Source: Proteiniclasticum sp043951855 (GTDB taxonomy: Bacteria; Bacillota; Clostridia; Clostridiales; Clostridiaceae). Taken from it: 41,268 bases of DNA. Shown here piece after piece: positions 24,171 to 33,321 of the stretch (position 1 is its first letter; every line of letters starts with the position of its first letter). The stretch is taken from positions 1 to 41,268 of the forward strand of contig NZ_JBINJW010000024.1 in assembly GCF_043951855.1 (NCBI RefSeq), written 5' to 3'. Made by a program: the position numbers and the translations under genes. Below the pieces are notes generated by a model. The model was given only the letters and a program-made list of their open reading frames with translations. It searched no databases and was not told the origin of the DNA.

Positions 24171-25349
24171 TTAAACTAGTGATTTTGCTTTTTCCTTATT
24201 TTCTTTGAACTCATTCTGAATATTCTTTAGAATCTCTTCATTCTCAATCATGTCTACCACTGATCCTGCTATGATTTTCGCACCATATTTTATTGCAGCA
24301 TAGGCTTCTTCAGATAACGCATAATCAATGAATGTCTGGGAATGAGATGATGTTCCAGGGGGAACAAAAGCTACTCTTATGCATGACCCAGGTAATTCAA
24401 ACATAACATTTCCAAAATCTGTAGAACCTGTCTTCTGTCTGGGAGGTGTAATATTGGGTGCATTGATTGCTTCTGCATTTTGAAGCAACAGTTCATTTAG
24501 TGACAGAACCGGAATCTTGTTATTGTATGCTCTTACAATTTTATACTCGCAGTTTGTTCCAGTCATGAGTGCTGCTCCCTTGAATATATTTTCAGCACGT
24601 AAAATCACATCATCAAGTTGTGTGCGATTATATGATCTTAGACTCACAGTTGCCACTGATTTTTTAGGTACCACATTTGCGGGGCCACCCACTTCTTTTA
24701 TTGTGTAGTGCATTCTGACATCGTCGGGTACATGCTCTCGCATAAATTCAATCCCGTTAAACATGAGCAGTACAGCATCAAGAGAGCTTCTGCCCTGCTC
24801 TGGTTTTAATGCAGCATGGGCACTTTTACCATGAAAAGTCACTTCAAAGTTTGTTGAAGCCAGAGATTTGACATCTGTTGTTGTCTCCGGTCCCCCATGC
24901 ATCATTATTGCAACATCGATATCTTTAAATGCTCCGTTCTTAAGCATTATGATTTTTCCTCCACCACCTTCTTCCGCTGGTGTTCCATAAACTATAAGCC
25001 TGAATGGCTTATCAGTATATAAATTCTTCACTGCTAACGCAGCTCCAATTATTGAGGATGGTTGCAAATGATGTCCGCATGCATGGCCGATCCCTTCTAA
25101 TGCATCATATTCTGTTAATAGTCCGATTGATGGACCACCATCCAGATTTTTGTATACTGCTCGAAATGATGTTTCAAGGCCGCCTACACCACGTTCTACC
25201 TGAAAACCGTTATCCTCCAGAAAATCACAGATATAGTTTGCGGATTGAATTTCATTAAAGGAAAGTTCAGGATGATTAAAAATAAATTCTGCCATTCCAT
25301 TAAGATCTTTCTCTATACTGTCAATGTAGTCGTATAATTTTTCTTTCAT
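24171..25349 (-). CDS. M20-family amidohydrolase (AbgB/IAA-amino-acid hydrolase type)
   Basis: 392 residues, a cytoplasmic metallo-amidase of the M20D group. Metal and catalytic residues visible: HACGHH (Cys91, His93, His94), GTPAEEGGGGK (Glu126, Glu127), His151 in MMHGGPET, and the dimerisation domain after ANFEVTFHGKSAHAA (in part). Members hydrolyse N-acyl amino acids, p-aminobenzoyl-glutamate or similar amides. GGAGG precedes ATG 25349 by 5 nt; the frame is open further upstream, but that part overlaps the permease gene and has no ribosome binding site. The permease ends 11 bp upstream, so the pair likely imports and then cleaves one amide. Leaner in G+C than the flanking genes. Confidence 0.9.
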   Translation of the reverse strand: MKEKLYDYIDSIEKDLNGMAEFIFNHPELSFNEIQSANYICDFLEDNGFQVERGVGGLETSFRAVYKNLDGGPSIGLLTEYDALEGIGHACGHHLQPSSIIGAALAVKNLYTDKPFRLIVYGTPAEEGGGGKIIMLKNGAFKDIDVAIMMHGGPETTTDVKSLASTNFEVTFHGKSAHAALKPEQGRSSLDAVLLMFNGIEFMREHVPDDVRMHYTIKEVGGPANVVPKKSVATVSLRSYNRTQLDDVILRAENIFKGAALMTGTNCEYKIVRAYNNKIPVLSLNELLLQNAEAINAPNITPPRQKTGSTDFGNVMFELPGSCIRVAFVPPGTSSHSQTFIDYALSEEAYAAIKYGAKIIAGSVVDMIENEEILKNIQNEFKENKEKAKSLV

Positions 25350-25360
25350 AAATTCCTCCG

Positions 25361-26773
25361 TTAAAATGGTCCTAATTTGATGTATTGAGCTATTGTAACT
25401 AAAACACTTCCCACTACAACCCATATAAGAAACAGTTTCCACATAAATTTCATCCATCTATCATATGGAATATTCGCAACACCTAAAATGCCCATCAGCG
25501 CTGTAGAAGTTGGTAGAATATAATTACAGAATCCGTCACCAAAGTTAAATGCCAGTATTGCTGTTTGCCTGGTCATTCCAATCATATCCGCAACTGGAAG
25601 TAATATCGGCATAACAACTGCGGCCTGTCCGCTTCCTGATGTGATCAGGGCATTGATTACAATATTAGAAACATACATAAAGGAACCTTGAAGAAATGCT
25701 GGTACCGTCACCAGAATACTGTTCAGTCCATAAACAATCGGATCTAGAATCTTTCCATCTCCCATAACCTGAGAAACAGCTGTTGCTGTACCCAGTATTA
25801 GGGCTGCACCAATCATTTTTTTTGCACCTTCAACAAAATATTTCGCTATTGTACTCGGAGAATATCCCATAATCATTCCTGATATGAGTCCTAACCAAAT
25901 GAATGCTGCTCCATTATGACTGATTTTCCACCCTAGATTAATACCACCGTAAACTATAACCACCAGTGTTCCCAGAAGTGTTAACAATACCAGCCACTTT
26001 CTTGTATTCATTTCGCCGAATGAATCCAAATCTGCAACGCCTTCTTCTCTTTCCTTGTCCAAATCATACATAGGACTGAGCTCAGGATTCGCCTGTATCT
26101 TGTTGGAATATCGGATCAGATATATGACAGAAACGATGAAGAAAACTACCAGAGATATGGCTCTATATTCAATACCCGAATATAGAGGCAATCCACCCAG
26201 TTCCTGAGCCAATAAAGTTGTGCTGACATTGAGTGTGCCAGTGGAAAATCCTACTGCACCACCAATCAGAATGACCCCAACCCCTACTATGGAATCTAGT
26301 CCCATAGCAAGTGCAATCATAACCGTTATGGGTGCAAATGCTATGAATGTGTTAACGCTCTTCACGGTAGTGATGAGTGCAAAGACCAGCGTCAGTATAA
26401 ATACGAATATCCCTTTCTTATTAGAAAATTTTCTTGCTACTTTCGCTATAGAGGAATGAATCGCGCCACTCTTCGTCAGAATATGAAAAGCACCTCCAGA
26501 TAGAAGGATTGTTGCTATCAGCTCTGCTCTGGTTATCAGTCCTTGTACAAGGTAAAAAGGAATCAGAAAAATATTGACAGGAGTCGATTCAACATTAGTG
26601 TATGTACTGGGATCTACGACGGTTTTCCCTGTCACCTCATCAGTGATCCTGGCATATTCTCCTGCAGGAATAATCCAGGTAAGAAGTGCTGCGAAAAAAA
26701 TGATAATTGCAATGACAACAAGAGTATGTGGGAACTTGAACTTCCCTCTCAATGATTTGAATGTTTTCTGCAT
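25361..26773 (-). CDS. YfcC/AbgT-like permease (DcuC superfamily)
   Basis: 470 residues with about 11-12 helices. The start KFPHTLVVIAIIIFFAALLTWIIPAGEY (read as HTLVVIAIIIFFAA then LTWIIPAGEY) is the typical opening of YfcC-type C4-dicarboxylate/peptide carriers; GSGQAAVVMPILLP and NFGDGFCNYILPTS-type re-entrant segments also fit. GGGGGG lies near the ATG at 26773 (spacing 6). The operon with an M20 amidohydrolase parallels abgT-abgB. Likely substrate: an N-acyl amino acid, short peptide or aminobenzoyl-glutamate (inference from the partner enzyme). Transcription is divergent from a Crp/Fnr regulator across a palindrome. Confidence 0.85.
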   Translation of the reverse strand: MQKTFKSLRGKFKFPHTLVVIAIIIFFAALLTWIIPAGEYARITDEVTGKTVVDPSTYTNVESTPVNIFLIPFYLVQGLITRAELIATILLSGGAFHILTKSGAIHSSIAKVARKFSNKKGIFVFILTLVFALITTVKSVNTFIAFAPITVMIALAMGLDSIVGVGVILIGGAVGFSTGTLNVSTTLLAQELGGLPLYSGIEYRAISLVVFFIVSVIYLIRYSNKIQANPELSPMYDLDKEREEGVADLDSFGEMNTRKWLVLLTLLGTLVVIVYGGINLGWKISHNGAAFIWLGLISGMIMGYSPSTIAKYFVEGAKKMIGAALILGTATAVSQVMGDGKILDPIVYGLNSILVTVPAFLQGSFMYVSNIVINALITSGSGQAAVVMPILLPVADMIGMTRQTAILAFNFGDGFCNYILPTSTALMGILGVANIPYDRWMKFMWKLFLIWVVVGSVLVTIAQYIKLGPF

Positions 26774-26841
26774 ATTGGGCCCCCCTTTATTTTTCTTTAT
26801 TTTCTCACTATTTCCCCTTTTCTATCAGTTAATTTGATTTC

Positions 26842-26870
26842 ATTGTAGTTAAAACTACAAAATATGAAAA
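26842..26870 (-). promoter_or_regulatory. promoter of the permease/amidohydrolase operon
   Basis: On the minus strand -35 TTTTCA (26870-26865), 17-bp spacer, -10 TACAAT (26847-26842). The palindrome at 26843-26860 fills the spacer and the -10 box, so a bound regulator would block RNA polymerase. Confidence 0.5.
26843..26860. promoter_or_regulatory. Crp/Fnr-type palindrome
   Basis: TTGTAGTT-AA-AACTACAA, perfect 8-bp arms; equivalent to TTGTAG-N6-CTACAA, the spacing of Crp/Fnr sites. It lies between the permease operon and the divergent Crp/Fnr gene. Confidence 0.7.
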
Positions 26871-26941
26871 TATAATCTTCAATTTATCATAAATAGTGAT
26901 AGAATAATATATAATTAAGCAAGCATGGAGGATAAACTTAG

Positions 26942-27637
26942 ATGAATAATAATGGCAAGTACGATTTGGATTCAAATTGCAAATCATTAATAATGGATTA
27001 TCCTGCATGTGATAATCCGGAAATTATTGATTCTATTATGAAGCATGGCAAAAAGCAGAGCTATAAAAAAGGCACTATAATCACCACTCCAGGTGACCAG
27101 ATAGACTCCATTAAATTTCTCTATTCAGGAAAAATCAAAGTTGTTATGAATGATTCTTTCGGATACGAAAAAGTATTATACATTTTAAGCAATGGATGGT
27201 TTTTGCGGGAAGGTCTTTTCATCAATAACAGACTGACATCCACTGCAAAAAATACTACGTATGCTGAAGAGGAATGCATTGTTTATTTGATTGATCGGCC
27301 TGCATATGAGATCTTATCCAAAGAAACTGACTTTCTTCAATCTCTGATCAAGAGTTGTACCATTAAAAGAAGTGTTTTGGTGAATGAAATCAATAATATG
27401 ACTTTCATGTCTGCACGCGATCGTATACTTCAGCTTCTCATTGCATCCTCTCAGAAAAATCCTGACAAGATGGATTCTCAATGGCACAATCTAAAGCATA
27501 AATATTCTCATCAGGACATGGCTTCTATTCTTGGCATGAATAGGGTTACCGTGAGTAAAGTAATTACTGCTTTGTGCAAGACTGGCGAACTGCGTGTACT
27601 AAATCAGAAAATCCAGATTAATCATAAGCTTTTATAG
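26942..27637 (+). CDS. Crp/Fnr-family transcriptional regulator
   Basis: 231 residues: an N-terminal cyclic-nucleotide-binding-type beta roll (about 30-140, with KGTIITTPGDQIDSIKFLYSGKIKV in outline) and a C-terminal winged helix (about 175-231, HQDMASILGMNRVTVSKVI). The conserved arginine/glutamate cAMP-contact pattern is not evident, so the effector is unlikely to be cAMP. Cysteines at 13 and 23 near the N terminus could hold a redox centre, but the FNR spacing is not seen. GGAGG lies 10 nt before the ATG. Divergent from the permease/amidohydrolase operon, which it probably controls through the palindrome at 26843-26860. A+T-rich like that operon. Confidence 0.88.
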   Translation: MNNNGKYDLDSNCKSLIMDYPACDNPEIIDSIMKHGKKQSYKKGTIITTPGDQIDSIKFLYSGKIKVVMNDSFGYEKVLYILSNGWFLREGLFINNRLTSTAKNTTYAEEECIVYLIDRPAYEILSKETDFLQSLIKSCTIKRSVLVNEINNMTFMSARDRILQLLIASSQKNPDKMDSQWHNLKHKYSHQDMASILGMNRVTVSKVITALCKTGELRVLNQKIQINHKLL

Positions 27638-27711
27638 GACTTTACCAGTAATCTTATCTTTATAGTTAATCCGAACCTCAGATAGGCAAATATTTTCATG
27701 CTCAGCATGAA

Positions 27712-27750
27712 GAAAAGCAGCTCCCCTCATCACAAGGGAAGCTGCTTTTC
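27712..27750. terminator. bidirectional terminator between the Crp/Fnr gene and tRNA-Ser
   Basis: GAAAAGCAGCT (27712-27722) pairs with AGCTGCTTTTC (27740-27750), inner CCCT/AGGG. Serves the tRNA on the minus strand, 6 bp from its 3' end, and the regulator on the plus strand. Confidence 0.88.
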
Positions 27751-27755
27751 ATTTC

Positions 27756-27846
27756 TGGCGGAGAGAGAGGGATTCGAACCCTCGGTACGCGGTTAGCGTA
27801 CAAAAGTTTTCGAGACTTTCACCTTCGACCTCTCGGACATCTCTCC
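27756..27846 (-). tRNA. tRNA-Ser (anticodon CGA)
   Basis: 91 nt. Acceptor stem GGAGAGA/TCTCTCC, anticodon stem AAAGT/ACTTT around loop CTCGAAA giving anticodon CGA, a long variable arm (GTACGC/GCGTAC) as in class II serine tRNAs, T arm GAGGG-TTCGAAT-CCCTC and an encoded CCA end at 27758-27756. It reads UCG codons. Confidence 0.95.
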
Positions 27847-27857
27847 ACAACAGAACT

Positions 27858-27887
27858 AGTATACCTTTTTTTAGGGTATTTTGACAA
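27858..27887 (-). promoter_or_regulatory. promoter of tRNA-Ser
   Basis: On the minus strand -35 TTGTCA (27887-27882), 18-bp spacer, -10 TATACT (27863-27858), 11 bp before the mature 5' end. Confidence 0.75.
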
Positions 27888-27892
27888 GAGAG

Positions 27893-27930
27893 AAGTGCAA
27901 TCTTACCAGACATAAGACTGCACTTTTTTG
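27893..27930. terminator. terminator after the second aldo/keto reductase gene
   Basis: AAGTGCAATCTT (27893-27904) pairs with AAGACTGCACTT (27914-27925) with one mismatch. The stronger T run (TTTTTT) is on the plus strand; on the minus strand, where the reductase gene ends 9 bp away, the tail is TTCTCTCTT. Confidence 0.7.
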
Positions 27931-27933
27931 TGT

Positions 27934-28848
27934 CTATCTGAAAATAGTACTGATTTCTTGGAATTCCGTCTCTGAGATCTTCACCTTTCTTGTCTTCTGA
28001 TTGGCTCTGATCTGATCCGCATGCTTCGCTCCTGGAATCACTGCATCAATGAAGTCCGTTTCCAGATACCAGGCCAGTACCAGCTGATAGACTTCACAGT
28101 CCTTTTCTTTTGCCATTCTCCTCAGGAGATCGATCTTTCTCAGGTTCTCCTCGTATTTGGTGGAGAAATTCGGATTCTTTCTTCTTCTTTCCGGAATCTC
28201 CGTTTCCAGGGTGTATTTTCCTGTCAGAAGGCCTGCAGCAAGAGGAAAATACGGGATAAAAGCGATGTTGTTTTTTCTCAGATACGGAATGAACTTCTCT
28301 TCCTTGTCTCTGACCAGAAGATTGTACTCATCCTGAACCACATCGATGTATCCGTCTCTGTTGGCTTCCTCGATCTGTTCCAGAGAGAAATTGGACACGC
28401 CGATTTCACGGATGATGCCTTTTTCCCTCAGCTTCTGGAGCGCTCCTACAGCCTCGTACTTCGGTGTCTTCTCATCAGGGAAGTGGATGTAGTAGATGTC
28501 GATATAATCGGTCTTGAGCCGTTTCAGAGACTTATAGACCTCATCCACCAGAAAGTCCGGATGGTTGTCCACCACAATCTCTCCCTTTTCCATTCTATGC
28601 GCACCTTTTGTTGCAAGAAGGATCTTGTTTCTTGCATTGCATTTCTTCAGCACATCACCGATGACTTCCTCGGAACCACCCATGCCATAGTAATAGGCTG
28701 TATCGAAAAAGTTCACTCCCAGGTCCAGCGCCGTCAGAATCATATTATGGGATTCCTCATCGCTGATGGGATTGTATCCGGGATTGCCCACCGCATTGGT
28801 GCCAAGCCCCACCGGGTTCAGCTGAAAATCGTTGTAGATATCACTCAT
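27934..28848 (-). CDS. aldo/keto reductase (YhdN/IolS-like)
   Basis: 304 residues, beta/alpha-barrel reductase of the AKR11/12 type. Tetrad: Asp49 and Tyr54 (FFDTAYYYG), Lys81 (ATKG) and His122 (YYIHFPD). GVSNFS and PGAKHADQIRAN near the C terminus mark NADP binding. I use the second ATG (28848), which fits the start of relatives; the ATG at 28863 is only 2 nt from its AAGGAA. The role is probably general aldehyde or sugar-ketone reduction. Monocistronic, separated from yhaN by 46 bp, with its own terminator. Confidence 0.9.
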   Translation of the reverse strand: MSDIYNDFQLNPVGLGTNAVGNPGYNPISDEESHNMILTALDLGVNFFDTAYYYGMGGSEEVIGDVLKKCNARNKILLATKGAHRMEKGEIVVDNHPDFLVDEVYKSLKRLKTDYIDIYYIHFPDEKTPKYEAVGALQKLREKGIIREIGVSNFSLEQIEEANRDGYIDVVQDEYNLLVRDKEEKFIPYLRKNNIAFIPYFPLAAGLLTGKYTLETEIPERRRKNPNFSTKYEENLRKIDLLRRMAKEKDCEVYQLVLAWYLETDFIDAVIPGAKHADQIRANQKTRKVKISETEFQEISTIFR

Positions 28849-28894
28849 TCTCTCATCCCTCATTTCCTTCTTTTCTTTCTATTTTACCATAGCT

Positions 28895-31800
28895 TCAGTC
28901 AAAAGCGCTCAGCTTTGTGATGGTCGTATCCGGAAGCTTCTCTGCCCAGCTGAGGATTCGCTCATGGCAGGTGAAAAGAACGCTCTGGACCGGCACCTCC
29001 CGGTCTCCGCTGAATTCATGGAGAAACTGAAGGCCTTCTCTGGCCCTCTTGTCATCATACTGGGTGAACACATCGTCCAGGAATAAGGGTCTTCTCTTCT
29101 CTTCCTGAATGATCAGATCCGATATGGCGAGTCTCAAAGAAAGATAGGCCTGATCGATGGTTCCCCCGCTTAGGAAAGCCCAGTCATACATCTTCTTCGA
29201 ATCCTGGTCCTGGAAAGAGATGGCAAGATCCCTAGACACCATGACCTCCTCATACTTCCCGCCGGTGAGTCTCTGGAAGATCTTCTGGGTCTTTTCATTG
29301 ACCCTGGGACCAAAGGAGCTCTGCATTCTGCTGAAGGAAGCCATGAGGGTTTCTCTGGCAAGTTTCAGCGCTTCATGGTCACTTTCCATCTCCTCATATT
29401 CCGCGCGTGCTTCTTCCATCTCATTCTCGATCTGACTGATGTTTTTCTTCCTCCTGTATTTTTCCCGCACTTCGGACTGCAGGAAGATGATCTCCTCACG
29501 GATCTCCTGGATGATACCTTCTTGTTCCTCCAACGCCTTTCTGATTCTCGACTTCTCCTCTTCATCGGTGAAGTCTGTTTCTTCCGCCAGAGAAAGCGCA
29601 TCCACCTTCTCCTTCTCTGCAGAGAGCTTCTCTTCCAGTTCATGGATGCTGGATCTTCTCTCCATGTCCTTTCGATGCTCCTCGGCTGATTCCAGCTGAA
29701 GGGTCAGTCTCTCCTTCTCCGCCAGCACTTCACTCAGGGCGCGCAGGATGTCATCCGCTTCCTCCACAGTCTCCAGCTCCTTGTAGATTCTGAAATGTTT
29801 CCGGATCTCCTCTTCGGAGTCATTGCGTTTTTCCAGATATTCCCCGAAGCCTCTTTTGCTGTTTTCCACTTCCTCGGATTTTCTTTCCAGACGCTCACGA
29901 TGGTTCTTGTAAGCATAATACTTTCCGGAAAAAGCATCCAGATCCTCACAGCTGTGAGCCTCAAGAATTGCCTCCAGCTCCTTCTTCAGGGCCTGAAGCT
30001 TTTCCTCCTGCTGGCTGATCTTTCTTTCCAGCTCCATGATTTCCTCTTCACTCACCTGCTCCTCATCGTCCTTCAGAAGAGCTGAAGCTCTCTTGAGCGC
30101 TGTCTCCGAGGCTTCCATGAGGCCAAAGAGTCTCGTGACCTGGGTCTTCTTCTCGTCCAGCTTTTCACGCAGCTCCGTGCGCGTCTTCTTCACTTCCTCG
30201 AATCCTGGCTGCAGGGCAGCCAGTCTTTCCTCCAGGCGGCTGATCTCTCTGCCTGTTTCCTCCAGCTCCGATTTCAGTTTCCTGATATCAGCCTCTTCTG
30301 CCGCATATTTTCTGATGGATTCTCCTTTGGCTTTCTCCAGTCTCTCTTCGCTGTCTTTTATGAGCACCTCATTGATGCTTTCCCTCTGAACGATTCTCTT
30401 CTCCGTCTTCTTGAAGGAAAGAACGAAGAGGACTGCTGATACAAGAAGCCCGGTAAAGATCAGCTCATCCACCAGGATCCCAAGAAGGACCACAAGGACT
30501 GTAAGAAGGATGGTAGCGCCAAGCACAGGTTTTCTCAGTTCTCTGCCGCCAGGAATCTCTTCTGTATAGATCTGCGGTTTTCTGGCCTTCTCCAGCTGCT
30601 CTCTCGCATCTCTTATTCTCTCTTCCTGTTCCTTCTGAAGCGTACGGAGATCCTCTTCCTTCTCCAGCAGATGAGAAGACTTGTTCTCCACCTTACTGGT
30701 TAGACCTGATTTCTCCTTCGTGAGTTCCTCCATGGCTTCCCGCTTATCCGCAAAATCTTCCTCAATCGCATCGTAATCCTTTTGGAGATTCGACAGTTCC
30801 AGATCTTCCAGCTGGAAGTTTCTTTTCGCTTCGTTAAACTCTTTCCGGAGGGTTTTTCTCTCCTTCTCTTTTTCATAGACATCTCTGCGCTGGCGCAGAA
30901 GGTCTCTGTTTTCGGAAAGAACGCCACTTACAATTCTTTTTTCCTTATCGATGCGGAAGGCATTCCTGAAGGTTTCATCCGATACCGCCAGAGGCACAGT
31001 CTCCGTCAGCTTTGCAAGAAGCTCTTCGGATTCCTGAAGCTCCTCTTTCAGATATCTGCCCTCGGAGAGAAGTCCCTCATAGGCTTTTCGCTTCTCCTCC
31101 CCCTTCACGACAAACGCTCCATCGATGTCCCCGAAGGGTGTGGTCAGCTTCTCCTTTGTTTCTTCCAGGGCCTCCATAAGCGCAGCTCTTCTCTTCTCCC
31201 TGCTTATGGCGTCCTGATATTCTTTCAGGTTGGCGAAGAGGGAAAAGCCTTCATAGCGCGCATCAAGAGACTTTTTCTTGTCCACCTCTTTCTGAAACTG
31301 GGCCTCCTTCTCCTCCACCTTCTTCTGATAAGATGCCTTATCTTCTTCATCGATTCTGGCCTGGCGCTTCTCTTCGGAAAGATCTTCCAGAAGCTGCCCG
31401 GCTCTTACAAGAAGTCCGTTCTTCCTGCTTTTCGAAACCAGGGTCTCCTCCTGACTCTGGAGAAGATTCTTCGCTTCCTCATAATTCACTTCTTCACTGC
31501 CTGTGGTCACAAGGTTTAAAAGCTTCTCCGTAATCTCATCCTTCTTTGTGGAAGTGCCTAGAAGCGTTCCGCCCTGTCCGATGAAGACGCTTCTTGAAAA
31601 AGCCTCTTCTCCCACACCGAAAAAGTCTTCTCCGGGACCCGATTTGGAGGAAAGCTTCACCTTTTCGGAAGTATCCTCGTTCCATAATGTCACCTCATCG
31701 GTGGTATTACTGCTGCCAAAGGTTCTTTCCAGACGGTAGTTCTTCCCCTCATGTTCAAAGAAGATCCTGCCTCTCATTTCTTTTCCGTTCCAGGGTCTGT

Positions 31801-31993
31801 ATTTTCTCCTGGGATTTTTCGTAAGATCCGTGGATCTTCCTCCATGACCATAGAACATCATGAGGATGAACGCCATGATGGTGCTTTTTCCGTCCTCGTT
31901 ATCGCCATAGATCACGTTCAGCTGGGGTCCCAGTTCCAGTTCGTAGCCTTCGAATTTTCCGAAATTGTCAAGTTTTACGCTCTTAATAATCAC
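28895..31993 (-). CDS. yhaN: YhaN-like SMC/Rad50-type ATPase
   Basis: 1032 residues. ATPase halves lie at the two ends: Walker A GDNEDGKST (30-38), signature LSGGTIDQ (941-948) and Walker B PLFLDD (969-974). Between them are long charged coiled coils (about 170-480 and 530-900). A hydrophobic hairpin (about 490-527) occupies the tip instead of a zinc hook, as in YhaN, which tethers it to the membrane. Its partner YhaO supplies the nuclease, so the pair acts like SbcCD/Mre11-Rad50 on DNA ends. The start is a GTG at 31993 with AGGTGG 6 nt upstream; an upstream ATG at 32014 has no ribosome binding site. It overlaps the yhaO stop by 11 bp. Confidence 0.9.
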   Translation of the reverse strand: MIIKSVKLDNFGKFEGYELELGPQLNVIYGDNEDGKSTIMAFILMMFYGHGGRSTDLTKNPRRKYRPWNGKEMRGRIFFEHEGKNYRLERTFGSSNTTDEVTLWNEDTSEKVKLSSKSGPGEDFFGVGEEAFSRSVFIGQGGTLLGTSTKKDEITEKLLNLVTTGSEEVNYEEAKNLLQSQEETLVSKSRKNGLLVRAGQLLEDLSEEKRQARIDEEDKASYQKKVEEKEAQFQKEVDKKKSLDARYEGFSLFANLKEYQDAISREKRRAALMEALEETKEKLTTPFGDIDGAFVVKGEEKRKAYEGLLSEGRYLKEELQESEELLAKLTETVPLAVSDETFRNAFRIDKEKRIVSGVLSENRDLLRQRRDVYEKEKERKTLRKEFNEAKRNFQLEDLELSNLQKDYDAIEEDFADKREAMEELTKEKSGLTSKVENKSSHLLEKEEDLRTLQKEQEERIRDAREQLEKARKPQIYTEEIPGGRELRKPVLGATILLTVLVVLLGILVDELIFTGLLVSAVLFVLSFKKTEKRIVQRESINEVLIKDSEERLEKAKGESIRKYAAEEADIRKLKSELEETGREISRLEERLAALQPGFEEVKKTRTELREKLDEKKTQVTRLFGLMEASETALKRASALLKDDEEQVSEEEIMELERKISQQEEKLQALKKELEAILEAHSCEDLDAFSGKYYAYKNHRERLERKSEEVENSKRGFGEYLEKRNDSEEEIRKHFRIYKELETVEEADDILRALSEVLAEKERLTLQLESAEEHRKDMERRSSIHELEEKLSAEKEKVDALSLAEETDFTDEEEKSRIRKALEEQEGIIQEIREEIIFLQSEVREKYRRKKNISQIENEMEEARAEYEEMESDHEALKLARETLMASFSRMQSSFGPRVNEKTQKIFQRLTGGKYEEVMVSRDLAISFQDQDSKKMYDWAFLSGGTIDQAYLSLRLAISDLIIQEEKRRPLFLDDVFTQYDDKRAREGLQFLHEFSGDREVPVQSVLFTCHERILSWAEKLPDTTITKLSAFD

Positions 31994-33128
31994 CAAGTCC
32001 CACCTGCCCTTCAAATGCTTTCATGCCATAGTCCAGTGCTTTGTCGATCCTTGCTCTGGCCTTTTCATCCCCGCTTTTCTCTGCCTCTTTTCTCTGCAGG
32101 AGAAGCTCCTGCACGAAATATCCCCTGAGGGATTTTTCCCGGGCCATCTCCTCATAGTCCACAGCCATTCTTGTTTCATCCACAAGCTTTACGAAGTAGA
32201 GCTCCTCTTTCAGCGCCAGCTCCACATTCTTCCAGGGAATCTTCTGGTCTCTATTCATGGTGCCTTTCACCCTGATTCGATAGAAGTGCTTCTCGTAGGA
32301 CTCTCCGTAGCGATCCTTCAGTAGCGCGAGAATCTTCTTCTCCGCCTCGATTTCATTCTGAACCTCGGAAAGGTCCATCTCCTCCATGAGATACATTCTC
32401 TGGCTGAGCGGTCTGAATTGAAGGTCCATCTTCTCCCTGCTTATAGTGCCCATATAGACGCCCTTTTCTCCCAGTTCATCGAATCCTCTGCCTTCGGGAC
32501 ATCCCGGATAGGCATACCAGGTGCTTCCTGCCTTCTCTATGGGGGATCTCAGATGAATATGCCCCAGCGCCACATAATCCATGCCGCTTCCCGATAAGAC
32601 AGAAGGCGTTATGCCGTGGTAGTCGCTTCCCTGGTTCTCCGACACCAGATCTCCATGGACAACGCAGAGATTCAGGTATTCCTTATCTACAGGCAACGCT
32701 TTATCGAAAAGGGACTTTCTTACATAGGTGCTTTCAAATCCCGCCCCATAGACTGCAGTCTTCAGATCTGGAAGAACCACTCTCTCCATCTTTCCTCTGA
32801 AAATCGTCACATTGTCCGGCCAGTCTTCTTCTGCATAAGGGGAATCCATGGCCACATAGTCATGATTCCCCGGAGAGATGAAGACCCTTGCAGGCACTTC
32901 TGCCAGATAGGTTTTCACCGACGCCACGATCTGAGGATCCACATTGGCTCCTTCAAAAAGATCTCCTGCAATCAGCAGCAGATCCATCTTTTCTTCTTTG
33001 CACAGCTGCGTGATTCTACGAAAGGTTCTCAGAAGCTCTTTCTTTCTGGCTTCCTGTTTTTCTGGCACCGTGGCAACCTCTGACCCCAGGTGCACATCCG
33101 CCACATGCATCAGTCTGATTTCATTCAT
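31983..33128 (-). CDS. yhaO: YhaO-like SbcD/Mre11-type exonuclease
   Basis: 381 residues, a metallophosphoesterase of the Mre11/SbcD class. Metal-binding motifs: DVHLG (Asp11, His13), GDLFEG (Asp56), GNHD (Asn88-His89), VVHGD and GHIH. The C-terminal 110 residues form the capping and ATPase-binding region. The ATG at 33128 has GGAGG 10 nt upstream; the frame is open for 35 codons more, but without a ribosome binding site. It is cotranscribed with yhaN; the two genes overlap. Probable function: nuclease of a DNA repair complex at the membrane. Confidence 0.9.
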   Translation of the reverse strand: MNEIRLMHVADVHLGSEVATVPEKQEARKKELLRTFRRITQLCKEEKMDLLLIAGDLFEGANVDPQIVASVKTYLAEVPARVFISPGNHDYVAMDSPYAEEDWPDNVTIFRGKMERVVLPDLKTAVYGAGFESTYVRKSLFDKALPVDKEYLNLCVVHGDLVSENQGSDYHGITPSVLSGSGMDYVALGHIHLRSPIEKAGSTWYAYPGCPEGRGFDELGEKGVYMGTISREKMDLQFRPLSQRMYLMEEMDLSEVQNEIEAEKKILALLKDRYGESYEKHFYRIRVKGTMNRDQKIPWKNVELALKEELYFVKLVDETRMAVDYEEMAREKSLRGYFVQELLLQRKEAEKSGDEKARARIDKALDYGMKAFEGQVGLGDY

Positions 33129-33221
33129 CCGGCTGAATCCTCCTCTTTTTATAGACTTATTGATTACCATTATTTCATATTCACTATCCCGTTTTATGGA
33201 CAGAATTTCTCTTTCCCTTCC

Positions 33222-33227
33222 ATTATA
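33222..33227 (-). promoter_or_regulatory. candidate -10 box of yhaO-yhaN
   Basis: TATAAT on the minus strand, about 95 bp before the yhaO start. The best -35 (TTCTCA) is 18 bp upstream and weak. Confidence 0.4.
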
Positions 33228-33321
33228 AACCAAAACCCCATAAAATGAGAACTTATGTTTCAGATTTCTCTTTGTGAAGGCACTGTACTTCCCTGATCCT
33301 CATACTGTATTTATAACCCAC

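Noticed and set aside
27756..27846. Attachment site of an integrative element at tRNA-Ser
   Set aside because: The A+T-rich block adjoins the 3' end of the tRNA, but I found no integrase gene and no direct repeat of the tRNA end near 23.4-23.7 kb.
28021..28920. 299-codon plus-strand open frame
   Set aside because: Antisense to the second aldo/keto reductase, whose catalytic tetrad is intact.
30782..31519. 245-codon plus-strand open frame
   Set aside because: Lies antisense within the coiled-coil region of yhaN, where biased codons leave the opposite strand open.
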